Below, piece after piece: positions 1-9,963 of a DNA stretch of 64,000 bases. Origin of the DNA: Stenogyne calaminthoides (lineage: Eukaryota; Streptophyta; Magnoliopsida; Lamiales; Lamiaceae); the NCBI GenBank assembly GCA_037126765.1, contig JBBCBC010000001.1, forward strand, positions 24,102,804 through 24,166,803. The letters are read 5' to 3'. The notes below the pieces were generated by a model. That model had not been told where the DNA came from. It searched no databases and saw only the letters and a list, made by a program, of their open reading frames with translations. The translations under genes were made by a program, and so were the position numbers. Position 1 is the stretch's first letter; every line of letters begins with the position of its first letter.

Positions 1-1
1 G

Positions 2-2264
2 TTTGGTTGCAAGTGTTTCATACACAATAATGGTAAAGATCAGTTGAAAACATTTGATAGCAAAGCTGATGAAGGAATATTTTTAGGATATTCTGAAGTC
101 AGTAAAGCCTCCAGAGTTTACAACTGTAGGACTCTTATTGTGGAAGAAACACCTCATGTTGTTTTTGATGAATCTACCTGTGTTCAGAAGAAATAGGAAC
201 ATGATGCAGGAGAACTGACCAAGAGAATCACCAGACTAAGCCTGAAGAAGAATAACAAAACATCCTCTTGAAAAGAAGAAGTCAGTCACTTTCTATGAAT
301 AGAGTGACTCAGACTCAGACAAAGAAGTTCAGGATGGAACTCAGGATGGTGAGACTCAGGAAAGCCAACACACCAAAGGTGACCAATCTGAACAGACACT
401 AGTTCAGACTCAGGTATGTGATGCCAATGAAGATGTGGTCACAGCTGAGGAAATTTCTGAATCTATCAACCAAAGGGGAACAAATGTCACTGACAATGTT
501 CTGAATGGAATTTTCCCTTAGGAAGATGATTCCCTTTCTCCTTTTCTGTTGTTCCCTGAATTTAATGAACTGTCTGAACCTAACATTTCAAATGTTGAGG
601 ATATTATTGAAGGGGGAACATCTAGAAGAAGTTGGTTAGATAGTCATCCTACAAGTCAGATTGTGGGTGATCTAACTGATGGTGTTAAGACAAGAAGGTT
701 CCATGGTGAAAGTGCACTATTCTGCTGCTTCCTATCAGAGAAAGAGCCAACTGAGATTGAAGAAGCTCTACAAGATTCTCATTGGATTACTGCTATGCAA
801 GAGGAGCTGAATCAATTCTCAAGGAATGAAGTATGGGAGCTGGTGGATAGGCCTGAAAGGCACAATGTTATTGGAACCAAGTGGGTATTCAAAAATAAAA
901 GAGATGAGAACAACAATATTGTAAGAAACAAGGCAAGGCTAGTTGCACAAGGTTATTCCCAAGAAGAAGGCTTGGATTATGATGAAACATTTGCACCTGT
1001 TGCTAGACTAGAAGCCATCAGATTGTTTCTTGCATATGCTGCCCACATGAAGTTCACAGTCTATCAAATGGATGTGAAGAGTGCATTTCTGAACGGTGTG
1101 CTTAAGGAAGAGGTTTATGTGGAACAACCTCCTGGTTTCAGACAGAATGACCAAGTTTACAGGCTCAGAAAAGCCTTGTATGGTCTTAAGCAAGCACCCA
1201 GAGCATGGTATGATACCCTTTCTCAGTTTCTTACTGACCATGGTTTTATCAAAGGAACTGTTGATAGAACTTTGTTCAGGATAGAAGATGGGGAAGATAT
1301 CTTACTAGTTCAGATTTATGTAGATGACATCATTTTTGGATCTCCAAATCATCAGTTGTGTGAAAAGTTTTCTACACTGATGAAAGGTAAGTTTGAGATG
1401 TCTATGATGGGGGAGATGAATTTCTTTCTAGGACTTCAAGTGAAACAATCAAAGGAAGGAATCTTCATCAACCAAACAAAGTACACTAGAGATCTGATTG
1501 CAAAATATGGTGTACAGAATTGCAATGCAGTTAGAATTCCTATGAATACTAACTACAAGATGGATCCTGATCCTGAAGGCAAATCAGTAAGTCACACTGA
1601 TTATAGAGGGATCATTGGATCATTGCTCTATCTCACAACAAGTAGGCCAGATATAACATTTGCTGTTGGGATATGTGCAAGATACCAAGCTAATCCTAAG
1701 GCTAGTCACATGGAGGCTGCCAAAAAGATACTGAAGTATCTTAAGGGCACAGTGAATAGAGGATTATGGTATCCAACTGATGATAACCTTAAGTTAACTG
1801 GTTATTCAGATGCTGATTATGGAGGCTGTAGAATTGACAGGAAGTCCACTACAGGAACTTGTCAATTTCTAGGAAGTAAGCTGATATCCTGGTTTTCAAA
1901 GAAACATACCTCAGTAGCAACCAGTACTACTGAAGTTGAATACATGGCTGCAGGAAGCTGTTGTGCACAAATTCTTTGGCTCAGACAACAATTAAGGGAT
2001 TATAAGATTGTAGCCAATGAAGTACCAATGTTTTGTGACAATAATAATGTTATTGCTATTTCACAAAATCCGGTATTGCACACCAGATGCAAGCATGTGG
2101 ATATCAGACATCACTTCATCAGAGATCATGTAGAGAAGAAGGACATCAGGATGGAGAAGATTCATACTGATAAGCAGAGAGCTGATATCTTGACTAAACC
2201 ATTGGCTGAATCAAGATTTCAGGAACTATCAGTTGAATTAGGGATGTTGGATCCAGGTGTATAG
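2..2264 (+). pseudogene. Sirevirus pol, C-terminal part (integrase end, reverse transcriptase, RNase H)
   Basis: Reading from base 2, the first 64 codons match the C-terminal integrase region of the other copies. An in-frame TAG at 194-196 replaces a Gln or His codon. Further lesions are a frame change near 265, TAG at 300-302 in place of Trp, and TAG at 520-522. From 549 to 2264 the frame is open. The RT core has the catalytic YVDDIIFGS motif at about 1318-1344 and the upstream copia block MDVKSAFLNGVLKEEVYVEQ. RNase H carries SDADYGG and the C-terminal ADILTKPLAESRFQEL block. The RNase H motif usually read as DNxSAI is DNNNVIAI here. The enzyme copies element RNA into DNA within cytoplasmic particles. 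The reading frame ends with TAG at 2262-2264, 657 bases before the next ORF. Confidence 0.93.
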
Positions 2265-2920
2265 AGTAAATCTGAAAAATTGAAGGTTTTCAGATGCATG
2301 AAGTTTTCTCAGGATTCTACTGAGAAACTCAGGATAAAATTAGAAGTACTGAAATCTGAGTCTTGAGAAACTCAGATATGCTGAAGGTCAGTGCTCAGTA
2401 TTATACTGATCTGGCTCAGTACTCAGTATCATACTGAACCCATTCAGTACTCAGTATCATACTGACATTTTATCAAGGTCAATACTCAGTAAGAATGATA
2501 AGGGAAAATTAGTCTGAAGAAGTAAAGACTCATGTAACTCATTTATTGCTTAACTGAAGCTTAGTAATCATTTGCAATAAATACTAAACACCTGAAGAGA
2601 ATGTTTTGGGCGGGATCTTTGAAATGTCGAAGAAGGTCAGCAGTCATTAATTGCTCTGTTCAATTAATCACCAATAAGATTAATTTGGCAGCGTATTATT
2701 CGTGAGATCATCCTTTCGTATACCCGATTAATCTGTGATTAATCTCAACCGTTGATTTTCATCAATCGATACGATTTCCCACGAATCGATCTATATATGC
2801 ATTTGAAAAGCCATTCAAGCCTATTTTACTAAACCTTCGTCTCCAAACACTCTGCAACTAAAAACCCCTTTGCCCAAAAATCTTCATCGTTCCAAAAACC
2901 CTACCTTCAAAATCCTCAAA
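2265..2920 (+). promoter_or_regulatory. pol-to-extra-ORF spacer with TATA-like motif and leader
   Basis: This non-coding spacer has many stops in all frames. Its first part (about 2386-2466) is built of repeated CAGTACTCAGTAT-type words. Its second part resembles a plant promoter and leader: a TATA-like CTATATATGC at about 2789-2798, then a C/A-rich leader with AAAAACCCTACC just before the ATG at 2921. The same layout recurs at 17322-17921 and 59720-60332. In SIRE1 of soybean the envelope-like ORF follows pol in frame after one UAG. Here the distance and the stops argue against readthrough. Promoter function is inferred. Confidence 0.45.
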
Positions 2921-5900
2921 ATGACTTTCTCAATATTCGATAAATTGGCTGTTTCCAACAAACCATGGTATGAATATGTGGTATCACTAGAGAGTACATC
3001 CAACGCGGCCCATGAAGAAGAGGCGCTACACATGATCCGATTAGCAAAACTGACAAATCTCGTCGCAAGCCAACAGGAGGCCGAATACTCTAAAGAGGTA
3101 ATAGAGTTCGTCTCAAATCTGAAAATAGATGAGGAAGATCGCATCGAGTCTGAAATTTCTGTTTCCCATCTAGAACATACCTCAAAATATGTAGATTTTG
3201 TACGGGAGCTATATATAGTCCCTAAAAATTTAAATGATGTTTTTGAGTTGTGTGATAGAGGAGAGGATCCCACGATGTATATGTTGGGTCGGGAGCAGGA
3301 ATACCTTGATAGGATAACAGAGCATCCTATTAAGTTTGAGGCTACATTGCATAAACGGCATTTGAAGCCGAAATACAAAGTTTTGCTAGATATTGTTAGT
3401 AAATGCATCATGAGCATATCTAGGAGTTTTGAGCAGATAAGCACTCCCAAGCTTAGATTGATGGCTGCAATCGAAGATTCACCCACCAAAGATTTCAATT
3501 GGTTGAAATATCTGATTAAAGTGGTGAATGACCAGGCCAAGCTAATCAAAAAGGAGGATGGATCGATCTCGATCAAAGGCAAAATTCTCCATGCGACCAA
3601 AATAGCTTTTATTTTGGAGATGTGCCGCGAAGAGGAGGATATTTTGCCGACTCCACTCCGTTCCCAAAGTCTAAAGTTATGTTCAAGCCAACAGCTACCA
3701 AAAAGACTTTGAAAGGGAAGAAAGAGAAGAAAGTGGAACCACCTGCTGCTGTTGAAGACACCCATCAAGCCAGGGGGAAGGCTTTGATGGAGGTCAAGAG
3801 GGAGAAGGGTGAAGCAATGAAGAAGAAGACCCTTGCTCCAAAGCGCAGAAGGATGGTGATTGTCACTGACGAGGAGGAGAGTGAGCCTGAGGAGATACAA
3901 CTTGAGGGCCAAAAAGCTCAGAAATCGCCTTTACAAGTATTGGCTCAGGTTATATCCACGGCACAGGAGCAAACAGAGGAGCAAGTCTTCTCTGAGGTTC
4001 TTGAGACGTCACTGAGCTCAGACAAATTCTCACAAGAAATCTTCCAAGGACCTCAGACCTCAGAGACAACTCAGATTCCTGCTGAGGAAGTGCCTGCTCA
4101 ATACTCAGAGCCAATTTAGATTCAGACTGAGGAGTTGCCTGTCCAATCCTCAGATTTTGCTGAGCCTCAGGAGCTGCTGAACCTTGATGAGCTCCTGAGT
4201 GATCCATTCCTTGATCCTTCAGCAGATTTTCCCACTGAACCTGAGAGCCCGAAGCTGAAGAAGGGCGAAGCTGAAGAGACAAAGTGGCGAAGCAAGGGGG
4301 AACGGTTCATTCTAGACCGGTACCCTGAGCTTAGCATATATCCTGACCTCCAAGATCTCTTCTTCAGATTGAGGTCAACAATCTACATCCTCAACCAGAC
4401 CTTGCCTGAAATGCTCAACATCGCTTCATTCAGAGGTGAAGACTTGTGGAATGAGGAGACAGCTGTGCTTACACAATTCTCTGGTTTCAGAAAAACCAAG
4501 CTCAGGATGAAAACTTCTGATTTTGATGAGCTGGTGAAGAGGAAGATTGCTGAGAGGAAAGATGCTGAGGTTGATGCCCCGAGCTCCAAAGATAAATCTC
4601 AAGATGGGGACCAACAAGGGGATGATGAGAGTCAATCTCAAAAGGAGAAAGATAGTACTGATGCTGGAGAGCATGCTGTCAAACATCCTCAGACTGAAGT
4701 TAGTATTCAGGTAACTTTTGGCACTATTAACAATTACGCTAGAGCTACTGAAGTATTTATCTTTAATTCTGTAATGTCTGATATGCAGACTGAGGCTCAG
4801 GTGGACACCCAAGCTCAGGTGGAAACCCACACTCAGACTGAGACTGAAGCTCAGATTCAGACTGAGACTCAGGCTGAACAACCGGCTCAGGAAAAACAGC
4901 AGATCTCATATGCTCCTGAGATTGATCTCACCCCAATTATGGAGAAGCTGGAGAAGGTTGGGCCAATCATGAACAAAGTTGCTCAGATTGTGAAGGTATT
5001 GGCCAACCAAAATCAGAAGATGGAAAGTCTGAGTTCTTCTTCAGAACTGGTGCAACTTCAGAACACTCTGACTGAGAAACTGACTACCAAGGAAGGAAAG
5101 ATGGAAGAAAAGATGGATGGAGTCAAAGCTGAAATAAGTGCAGAGCTGAAGCAGAAGCATCAGGAAAGGACTAAATATCTTGAAGCCAAATTGGTGGAGA
5201 AGAATGAGATGCTTGTGAAGAATGCTGTTGAGGAAATGAGTTCTATGCTCATGACCAAGATGACAGATATGTTCAAAGAAGCTCTCTCCAATCAATTTGC
5301 CCAAATGTCTGAAGAGTTCTCCATGGCGAAGAACCACCTAAGAAGGCTCGAAGAAGAGCAAGATCAGTTGGAGGGAGAGGTGCGTAGTGTCAGCAAGGAA
5401 CAATATCATATGGACACTGCACTATCCAAACTTCTGCCAAGGTATGATGCCAAGAAGGGGGAAAGACCCGGAGCTGACATGAGAGTATTATTGGCACATA
5501 CCTTGGAAAGAAAGGCAGACAAAGAAGCTGAGAAGAAAAGCATTGCTGAAGCCTTGCAAGAAGTTGAAGCCACTGAGAAGCTGAAATTCAAGGAGGTGGA
5601 GAAGCCCATCTACACTCAAGTTTCTGAAGAAACAATGCAAGAAGTAGCTGCAGAGAAGCTGAGTGCTAGAAGAAGAATTGGTACAAGTCAAGCCGGAGCT
5701 GAATTGCCCATCAAAAGGAAGGCTGTGGAATTTGTGGAGCCTGAAGGGAAAAGAGCTAAGGCTTCTAAGCCAATTCAGAGGAAGCTGATGATGGAATTGG
5801 AAGAGTCTGAGGTAGAGCCAAAGAAGAAAGTCTTCGACACAAGAAGTGCTCTGAGATCACTCCAAGTTGAGCAAGCCAAGAAAACTGCTGCTTCGGTTTC

Positions 5901-6415
5901 TGGAGTACCATTGACCAGGAAAAAGAATGATGAAGAGCAGAGGAGAATGAGTGGTTTCAAGAAGTTCGCAAGCAAGAGGAGAGGGACTGCAATATCACAG
6001 AAGTGGCCGCACGTTGACAAGTGGATGCCAATCCAGTTCAACGATGCATGGGAAGAGATTAAACGAACCTTTTGGTTTTATTACGATGTGCTAAGAGAAT
6101 GGAGAGGGGAGAGCTCAGATTCTAATGAGGCTTTCATTGATTATCTGCTGACCTTCTATCCGAAGTACTTACAAAGCTGGATCAATCTTGCGGATGAAGG
6201 AAAGGTTGAGATAACAGCCCCTGGTCCATATACTTACCCTCCTGACAGGAGATTGCTCAGTACGCCATTTCTCAGGAGATTGCTCAGTACGCCATTCAGT
6301 TGGGCCTGACAGGGAACAATCCTGATATCATCAAGGAGAGAGATGCGCTGAAGAAAAAATATTATGGAATGTTCAACCTTGAAGTGCCTGCTGATGAGGT
6401 GGAAGAAGAGAACTG
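2921..6415 (+). pseudogene. Extra ORF in envelope-like position, copy 1
   Basis: The ATG at 2921 is chosen because copies 2 and 3 start at the equivalent place (17922, 60333) with the shared opening xDKLAxxNKPWYE. The N-terminal region of about 240 residues is conserved between copies. A basic Lys/Arg-rich linker follows, then acidic and Gln/Thr/Glu-rich repeats (about 4780-4900), a long predicted coiled coil (about 4910-5440), a second basic linker, and a conserved Trp-rich C-terminal block (KWPHVDKWMPIQFNDAWEEI, about 6004-6063). No signal peptide or membrane segment is visible. Lesions are a frame change in a T run near 3641, TAG at 4117-4119, and a frame change near 6245 beside a 27-bp duplication; the out-of-frame 3' end closes at TGA 6413-6415. 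It sits where Sirevirus envelope-like genes lie, but nothing here shows envelope function. A structural or nucleic-acid-binding protein is equally possible. Confidence 0.7.
6246..6299 (+). repeat. 27-bp tandem duplication inside extra ORF, copy 1
   Basis: Two adjacent 27-bp units start CAGGAGATTGCTCAGTACGC and agree over their first 24 bases. Copies 2 and 3 have one such segment. In copy 1 the sequence just before it, present in the other copies, is missing, and the frame changes at the junction. This looks like a local duplication coupled to a small deletion. Confidence 0.85.
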
Positions 6416-6755
6416 AAGAGCCAGAGCAGAAGAGCAAAGAAGACTGAAGATCAAGACTGAGAAGACTCTTGTAATTTCTTCTTTTTGTCTTTAATTTCTG
6501 ATAAGTTCATTGTAAGTTGTAACTGTCTACCATTCATCAATGAAACTTTATCTTTTTATGCTCAAAGATAATATCTCATTATCTTTTTACATGTCTTTAC
6601 TTTTGATATGCCTGAATGTTGTTTGGTGATGAAATTGTTGGGAGATTCATTGCTGAAGAAATTGTTTGTTGAGAGATATACCAATCTTGTAATAGGAAAA
6701 ACTGAAACCTGAGTATAGGTTAAGTGTTTTGTAACAAGATGGTTTTGGCATCATC
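6416..6755 (+). other. 3' untranslated stretch between extra ORF and polypurine tract
   Basis: The segment is non-coding and T-rich, with plant-like 3'-end sequence (TTGTAATTTCTTC, ATCAATGAAACTTT). It is conserved at 21527-21767 in copy 2 and begins at 63859 in copy 3. The conserved run TCAAAGATAATATCTCATTA lies at about 6563-6582. No gene is seen. Confidence 0.6.
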
Positions 6756-6768
6756 AAAAAGGGGGAAA
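6756..6768 (+). other. Polypurine tract, copy 1
   Basis: AAAAAGGGGGAAA lies one base before the LTR start TGTTGGG. This is the expected primer site for plus-strand DNA synthesis. Confidence 0.88.
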
Positions 6769-6949
6769 TTGTTGGGAGATGTAAATATTTAATAAAGAAG
6801 ATTTTGATTAGATCCCAAAACCCCTGAGTATGACATGTTCAGGATAATCTTGATAGTTGAGTCAGGATTCAGTTTTAGAGTGTTCAGGATGTTATCTTCA
6901 TAAATGTATAGTCAGCAGATATAGATCAGGTTAGATTCTGAAGATTCTA

Positions 6950-7230
6950 AAGACTCAGTAAGTTTCTGAAGAAACTGAAGTTTCAGTATGAAACCGAAGT
7001 TTCTGAAGTTTCAGTATGAAATTGAGAAACTGAAGACTCAGTGTGAAACTGAGAAACTGAAGACTCAGTGTGAAACTGAGAATCTGAAGACTCAATGTGA
7101 AACTGAGAAGCTGAAGACTCAGTATGAAGACTCAGTATATCTGTGAAGACTCTGAAGACTCAGAAGACACTGAAGACTTAGAAGAATCTGAAGACCCAGA
7201 AGACAGAAGACTGAAGACTGAAGACAAAGG
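6950..7230 (+). repeat. CTGA/TCAG tandem repeats in U3 of LTR copy 1
   Basis: The stretch is built of variants of CTGAAGACTCAGTGTGAAA. Many units contain the inverted pair CTCAGT...ACTGAG. It is exceptionally dense in CAG/CTG trinucleotides. A matching array lies at about 51930-52250 in copy 3. The equivalent part of copy 2 (about 21950-22200) is poorly preserved. Confidence 0.85.
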
Positions 7231-7735
7231 ATACTCAAGGCACAGTAATTACTGAAGAATCAGTAATCTACTGAATGCTCAGTATAAACCTGAATGTTCC
7301 GAGGCACTGAAAATATCTATCTGAAGGATTCAATCCTGAGAAGAACGCGATTACTTAGAAATATAGATATTGCCTAAGACATTCAGATGCAGACAAAAGG
7401 AACTAAAACAAAGTGTTGTTAAGGTTATATCACTCAGAGATATTGACCAAAAAGAGCCGTTGTGTTTGTCTACTTAACTGAAGACAACAGCCAATCAGAA
7501 GAAGACATCACTGTACTTTACTGACACTGAAAGCGACAGGTCACTGAAGCATGTCAGTAGTACTATGTTCCAGACTGCAAAAAGTGGTGACTGGCTGCAT
7601 GAAAAGCACGTTTCCTAAAACATGCTAGGGAATGTCAAACCCTAAATATAGTCGTTCATCACACACCATAAGAGGAAACTCATGGAGCTATCTCTTCCAA
7701 CGGATAGTTTTTCAAGAGTGACCTTGGTGACTGCC

Positions 7736-7743
7736 TATAAATA
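7736..7743 (+). promoter_or_regulatory. LTR TATA box, copy 1
   Basis: TATAAATA follows the conserved GAGTGACCTTGGTGA. It is conserved in copy 2 (22641-22648) and copy 3 (52764-52771). Transcription would start roughly 30 bases downstream, near the conserved AAGGTTACGG. Confidence 0.75.
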
Positions 7744-8053
7744 CTTGTGACCATCTACATTGAAGGTTACGGGAAATTTGTAAGCAACTCAAGAGCTCAA
7801 GCTTATTATTGCAAGTTGAAGCACTCGAAAACCCAAGAATTTCCCAAGTGCTTTATATCGAAGAGAGCTCATTCACTAAGCCTAGTTTTGATAAGATATA
7901 TCCAAAGCTTAGTAGAGATATCCTAGCCTTTGCATTGTACTTAATTGTAAAGGATATCTCATCCTAGTTGGAAACCAACCAAGAAACCCCAAACCCTTTG
8001 TAAGGTAGTTTGAGTGTGATTGTTGGTGAGTTGGAGTTGTAAAGAGTTAGTAA

Positions 8054-8246
8054 ACTACATTGAGGTAGTCAGAAAGCTCTAGAGAAGAAGTGAGTAAACT
8101 ATCTTGGATAGTCAGAAAGCTTGTGTGTGTTTTGAGTAAGTAAACTACAGAGGTAGTCAGAAAGCTCAAAATAGAAAGGTTAGTAAACTACAGAGGTAGT
8201 CAGAAAACTTTAGGAAGTGGAAAGGTTAGTAAACTACAGAGGTAGT
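8054..8246 (+). repeat. Five-unit hairpin array in transcribed part of LTR copy 1
   Basis: Five units spaced about 45 bp read TAGTAAACTAC...GTAGTCAGAAA. Each holds an inverted pair: ACTAC/GTAGT at 8054-8069, 8144-8157, 8187-8200 and 8233-8246, and ACTATC/GATAGT at 8098-8112. Both arms differ in the second unit while pairing is kept. The array lies downstream of the LTR TATA box, so it would be present in element RNA. Confidence 0.8.
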
Positions 8247-8734
8247 CAGAAAACCTTAGGAAGTGATTAGTGAATTTCTCTAAAGAGTCAGAGAGAGTGG
8301 ACGTAAGATCTTGAGTCTCTGAACCACTATAACATGCTGTGTTATTTGCTTTCTGTACTAAATTGTTTAACTGTTGCATAACTTTAACTGAAAGCATATT
8401 TTCACTGATACTCAGTTGGAATCAATCCACTAAAGTTGCATCTAACTGAATCACAGCCTAATCACTATTCCATTAAAAGAAATGTTTTCAGCAAAGCATA
8501 AAACGAGTATAAACTTAGGGCCAACCATTCCGCACATCTGAGTAGCTTTTCAAGCAAGCTCAGTAACTCTGAAAACTCAGGATCAGTTGGGATTATATGA
8601 GGTATCTAAAAGTAGCTCAGGATCACTGTCTCAGGTAGACTTTGACTCAGGGCGATCTGTACTTCTCAGGACCAAATCATCAGGACAACCTGACCCATCT
8701 GACCTCAGTGAAGAAAAAGTTTTAAAATCACTGA

Positions 8735-8762
8735 ACACGTGTATTCTCCCCCATACACGTGT
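8735..8762 (+). promoter_or_regulatory. Inverted repeat with two G-boxes near LTR end, copy 1
   Basis: ACACGTGTAT (8735-8744) and ATACACGTGT (8753-8762) form a perfect 10-bp inverted repeat around a C-rich 8-base loop. Each arm contains CACGTG, the plant G-box bound by bZIP and bHLH factors. The structure is kept in the other three LTRs of the window. Confidence 0.7.
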
Positions 8763-8788
8763 AAGACTCATTTGCACCGGGACCAACA

Positions 8789-9330
8789 ATAAACATATTG
8801 GGCACAAATTATCCAATTGTCATGGTTTGATTTTTCTTGGCTTGATTTTGAAGAAACGCCGTCTTGAATTTCTCCCACTCGATCGTCTTGAAAAATAACT
8901 CCGTCTCGAAATGCCACGCCAAGTAGCTCGCAGTCGGGATGCACGCCCGCATCCGGCCGGCCCCTTATCCGAATCAGCCTCGACGCCTTCGGCAGTACCA
9001 CTCACCCGCTCGCACGACGCCGACGGCTCAGCAGCTTCGATAAAGCGACACGCTTCCCGCCAGCCTCGCCCGTGGATCTCGGTAGCGCCAGGTCCTCCAG
9101 CAAGCGCAAGTGTCGCCACCTTCACCCGCCCGTCCCGCCTCGCCCAAGATACGGCCGGTCTTCTTGTGGCGCCCATCGTCTTGCCCGTCGCGCGCCCGTC
9201 CGCAAGATCACAAGGTCTAAACCGATCCGGCCCGGCGCTGGCGTCGTGCCGTGTCTGGCCCACATGGCGACATCCGCATCGCCAGCGCTGCCTTTGCCCT
9301 TGCGCGTTTAGCGCGCGTGCCTCCACATCT
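8789..9330. other. Unrecognised segment, GC-rich from about 8900
   Basis: It follows the LTR abruptly. From about 8900 to 9315 it is strikingly GC-rich (GCCCGCATCCGGCCGGCCCC, GCGCGCCCGTCCGC) compared with everything around it. Open frames exist on both strands (168 codons minus, 8820-9326; 186 codons plus, 8911-9471), but long open frames are expected in GC-rich DNA and none was recognised. It may be the same source sequence as 9964-10290, split by the LTR-like fragment between them. Confidence 0.4.
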
Positions 9331-9963
9331 TCAAAGAATTTATCCTCCTCAGATATGTCTGCTCAAATTGCATCACCATGCACTAGTGTAATCTTTTGGT
9401 CAAGACAAGCCAATCTGAGCCTTACATTTCAACCTTTCACGATGGATTGTTCATTTCCATCTAGGTCGTGAACCGCGTACTTTTAGTTATAAGGGACTGT
9501 TAATTTAATCTTCTGTGATCTGGTATCACTAAATTAACTACAATGTAACACGTACTGATTATTGAACAATTATGTAATAAATATATGTAACATCCAATGA
9601 TATTTAAAGCATCAGTGATAAATAATTTATTTCAGTAAATAAGACAGAAAGTTCAGTTTGGTTATACAAAGTAAAAGCATACTTTCCAGTATAACCCCAA
9701 CAGTAACTTCTAATTCTTCTGATCAGCTGGCTTAGCTTTTCTTTTCTTCTAATTTTGCTCAGCTCATCAGTTAACTCAGGAACTCATCTGATCTCGATCA
9801 GTCTCGTCTGCAGCCTCTGATCTCGATCATCCACTTCTGATTTTGTGAGTTCCCCCTCAACTTGTTCTCTCGTTCCCCCTCAACTTGTTATCTGTAGATT
9901 AACTTCAATAACACAAGTTGATAATGTTTTGACATAATTCATCAAAACTCAAATATCCCAACA
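9331..9963 (-). mobile_element. LTR-like fragment on minus strand
   Basis: Read on the minus strand it begins TGTTGGGATATTTGAG at 9963, a TG start resembling but not identical to the Sirevirus LTR start. Shortly after, it carries two copies of AACAAGTTGAGGGGGAAC (plus-strand 9855-9890 area), which resemble polypurine-tract-like words. The distal boundary is uncertain, and no 5-bp target duplication was found (the flank after 9963 is AGACT). It could be a truncated LTR or a solo LTR of another copia family. Confidence 0.4.

Larger units (their letters stand above)
1..8788 (+). mobile_element. Ty1/copia Sirevirus-type retrotransposon, copy 1 (5' part outside window)
   Basis: The order is integrase C-terminus, reverse transcriptase, RNase H, spacer, long extra ORF, polypurine tract, long LTR. 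Integrase ahead of RT is the Ty1/copia order, and an extra ORF after RNase H plus LTRs near 2 kb is typical of the Sirevirus (SIRE/Maximus) lineage. Two further copies of the family lie in the same orientation. The 5' LTR, gag and most of integrase lie upstream of base 1. The five bases after the 3' LTR are ATAAA, but the matching 5' target duplication cannot be seen. Several nonsense and frameshift changes make it non-autonomous as read. Confidence 0.93.
6770..8788 (+). repeat. 3' LTR of Sirevirus copy 1 (2019 bp)
   Basis: It begins TGTTGGGAGAT directly after the polypurine tract and ends GGGACCAACA, with TG...CA termini. It aligns to the LTRs at 21782-23703 and 51753-53878. Contents in order: CTGA/TCAG-rich tandem words in U3 (about 6950-7230), TATAAATA at 7736-7743, five hairpin-forming units (8054-8246), and a G-box inverted repeat (8735-8762). 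Confidence 0.93.

Noticed and set aside
2262..2921. SIRE1-like stop-codon readthrough from pol into the extra ORF
   Set aside because: About 650 bases with many stops in all frames lie between them in every copy, so simple suppression of one stop cannot join the proteins.
2884..3912. 342-codon minus-strand ORF
   Set aside because: It is the antisense shadow of the extra ORF of copy 1; no recognisable protein, and the sense frame is conserved in two other copies.
8054..8246. CRISPR-like spaced repeats
   Set aside because: Units are tandem LTR subrepeats with variable intervals, present in three plant retrotransposon LTRs; no cas genes and a eukaryotic context.
8911..9471. 186-codon plus-strand ORF in the GC-rich island
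   Set aside because: Long frames are open on both strands, as expected by chance in GC-rich DNA; no domain was recognised. Kept only as an unexplained segment.
9480..9963. Complete solo LTR with target duplication
   Set aside because: The TG start on the minus strand is clear, but no matching 5-bp duplication (AGACT) was found at any plausible other end.
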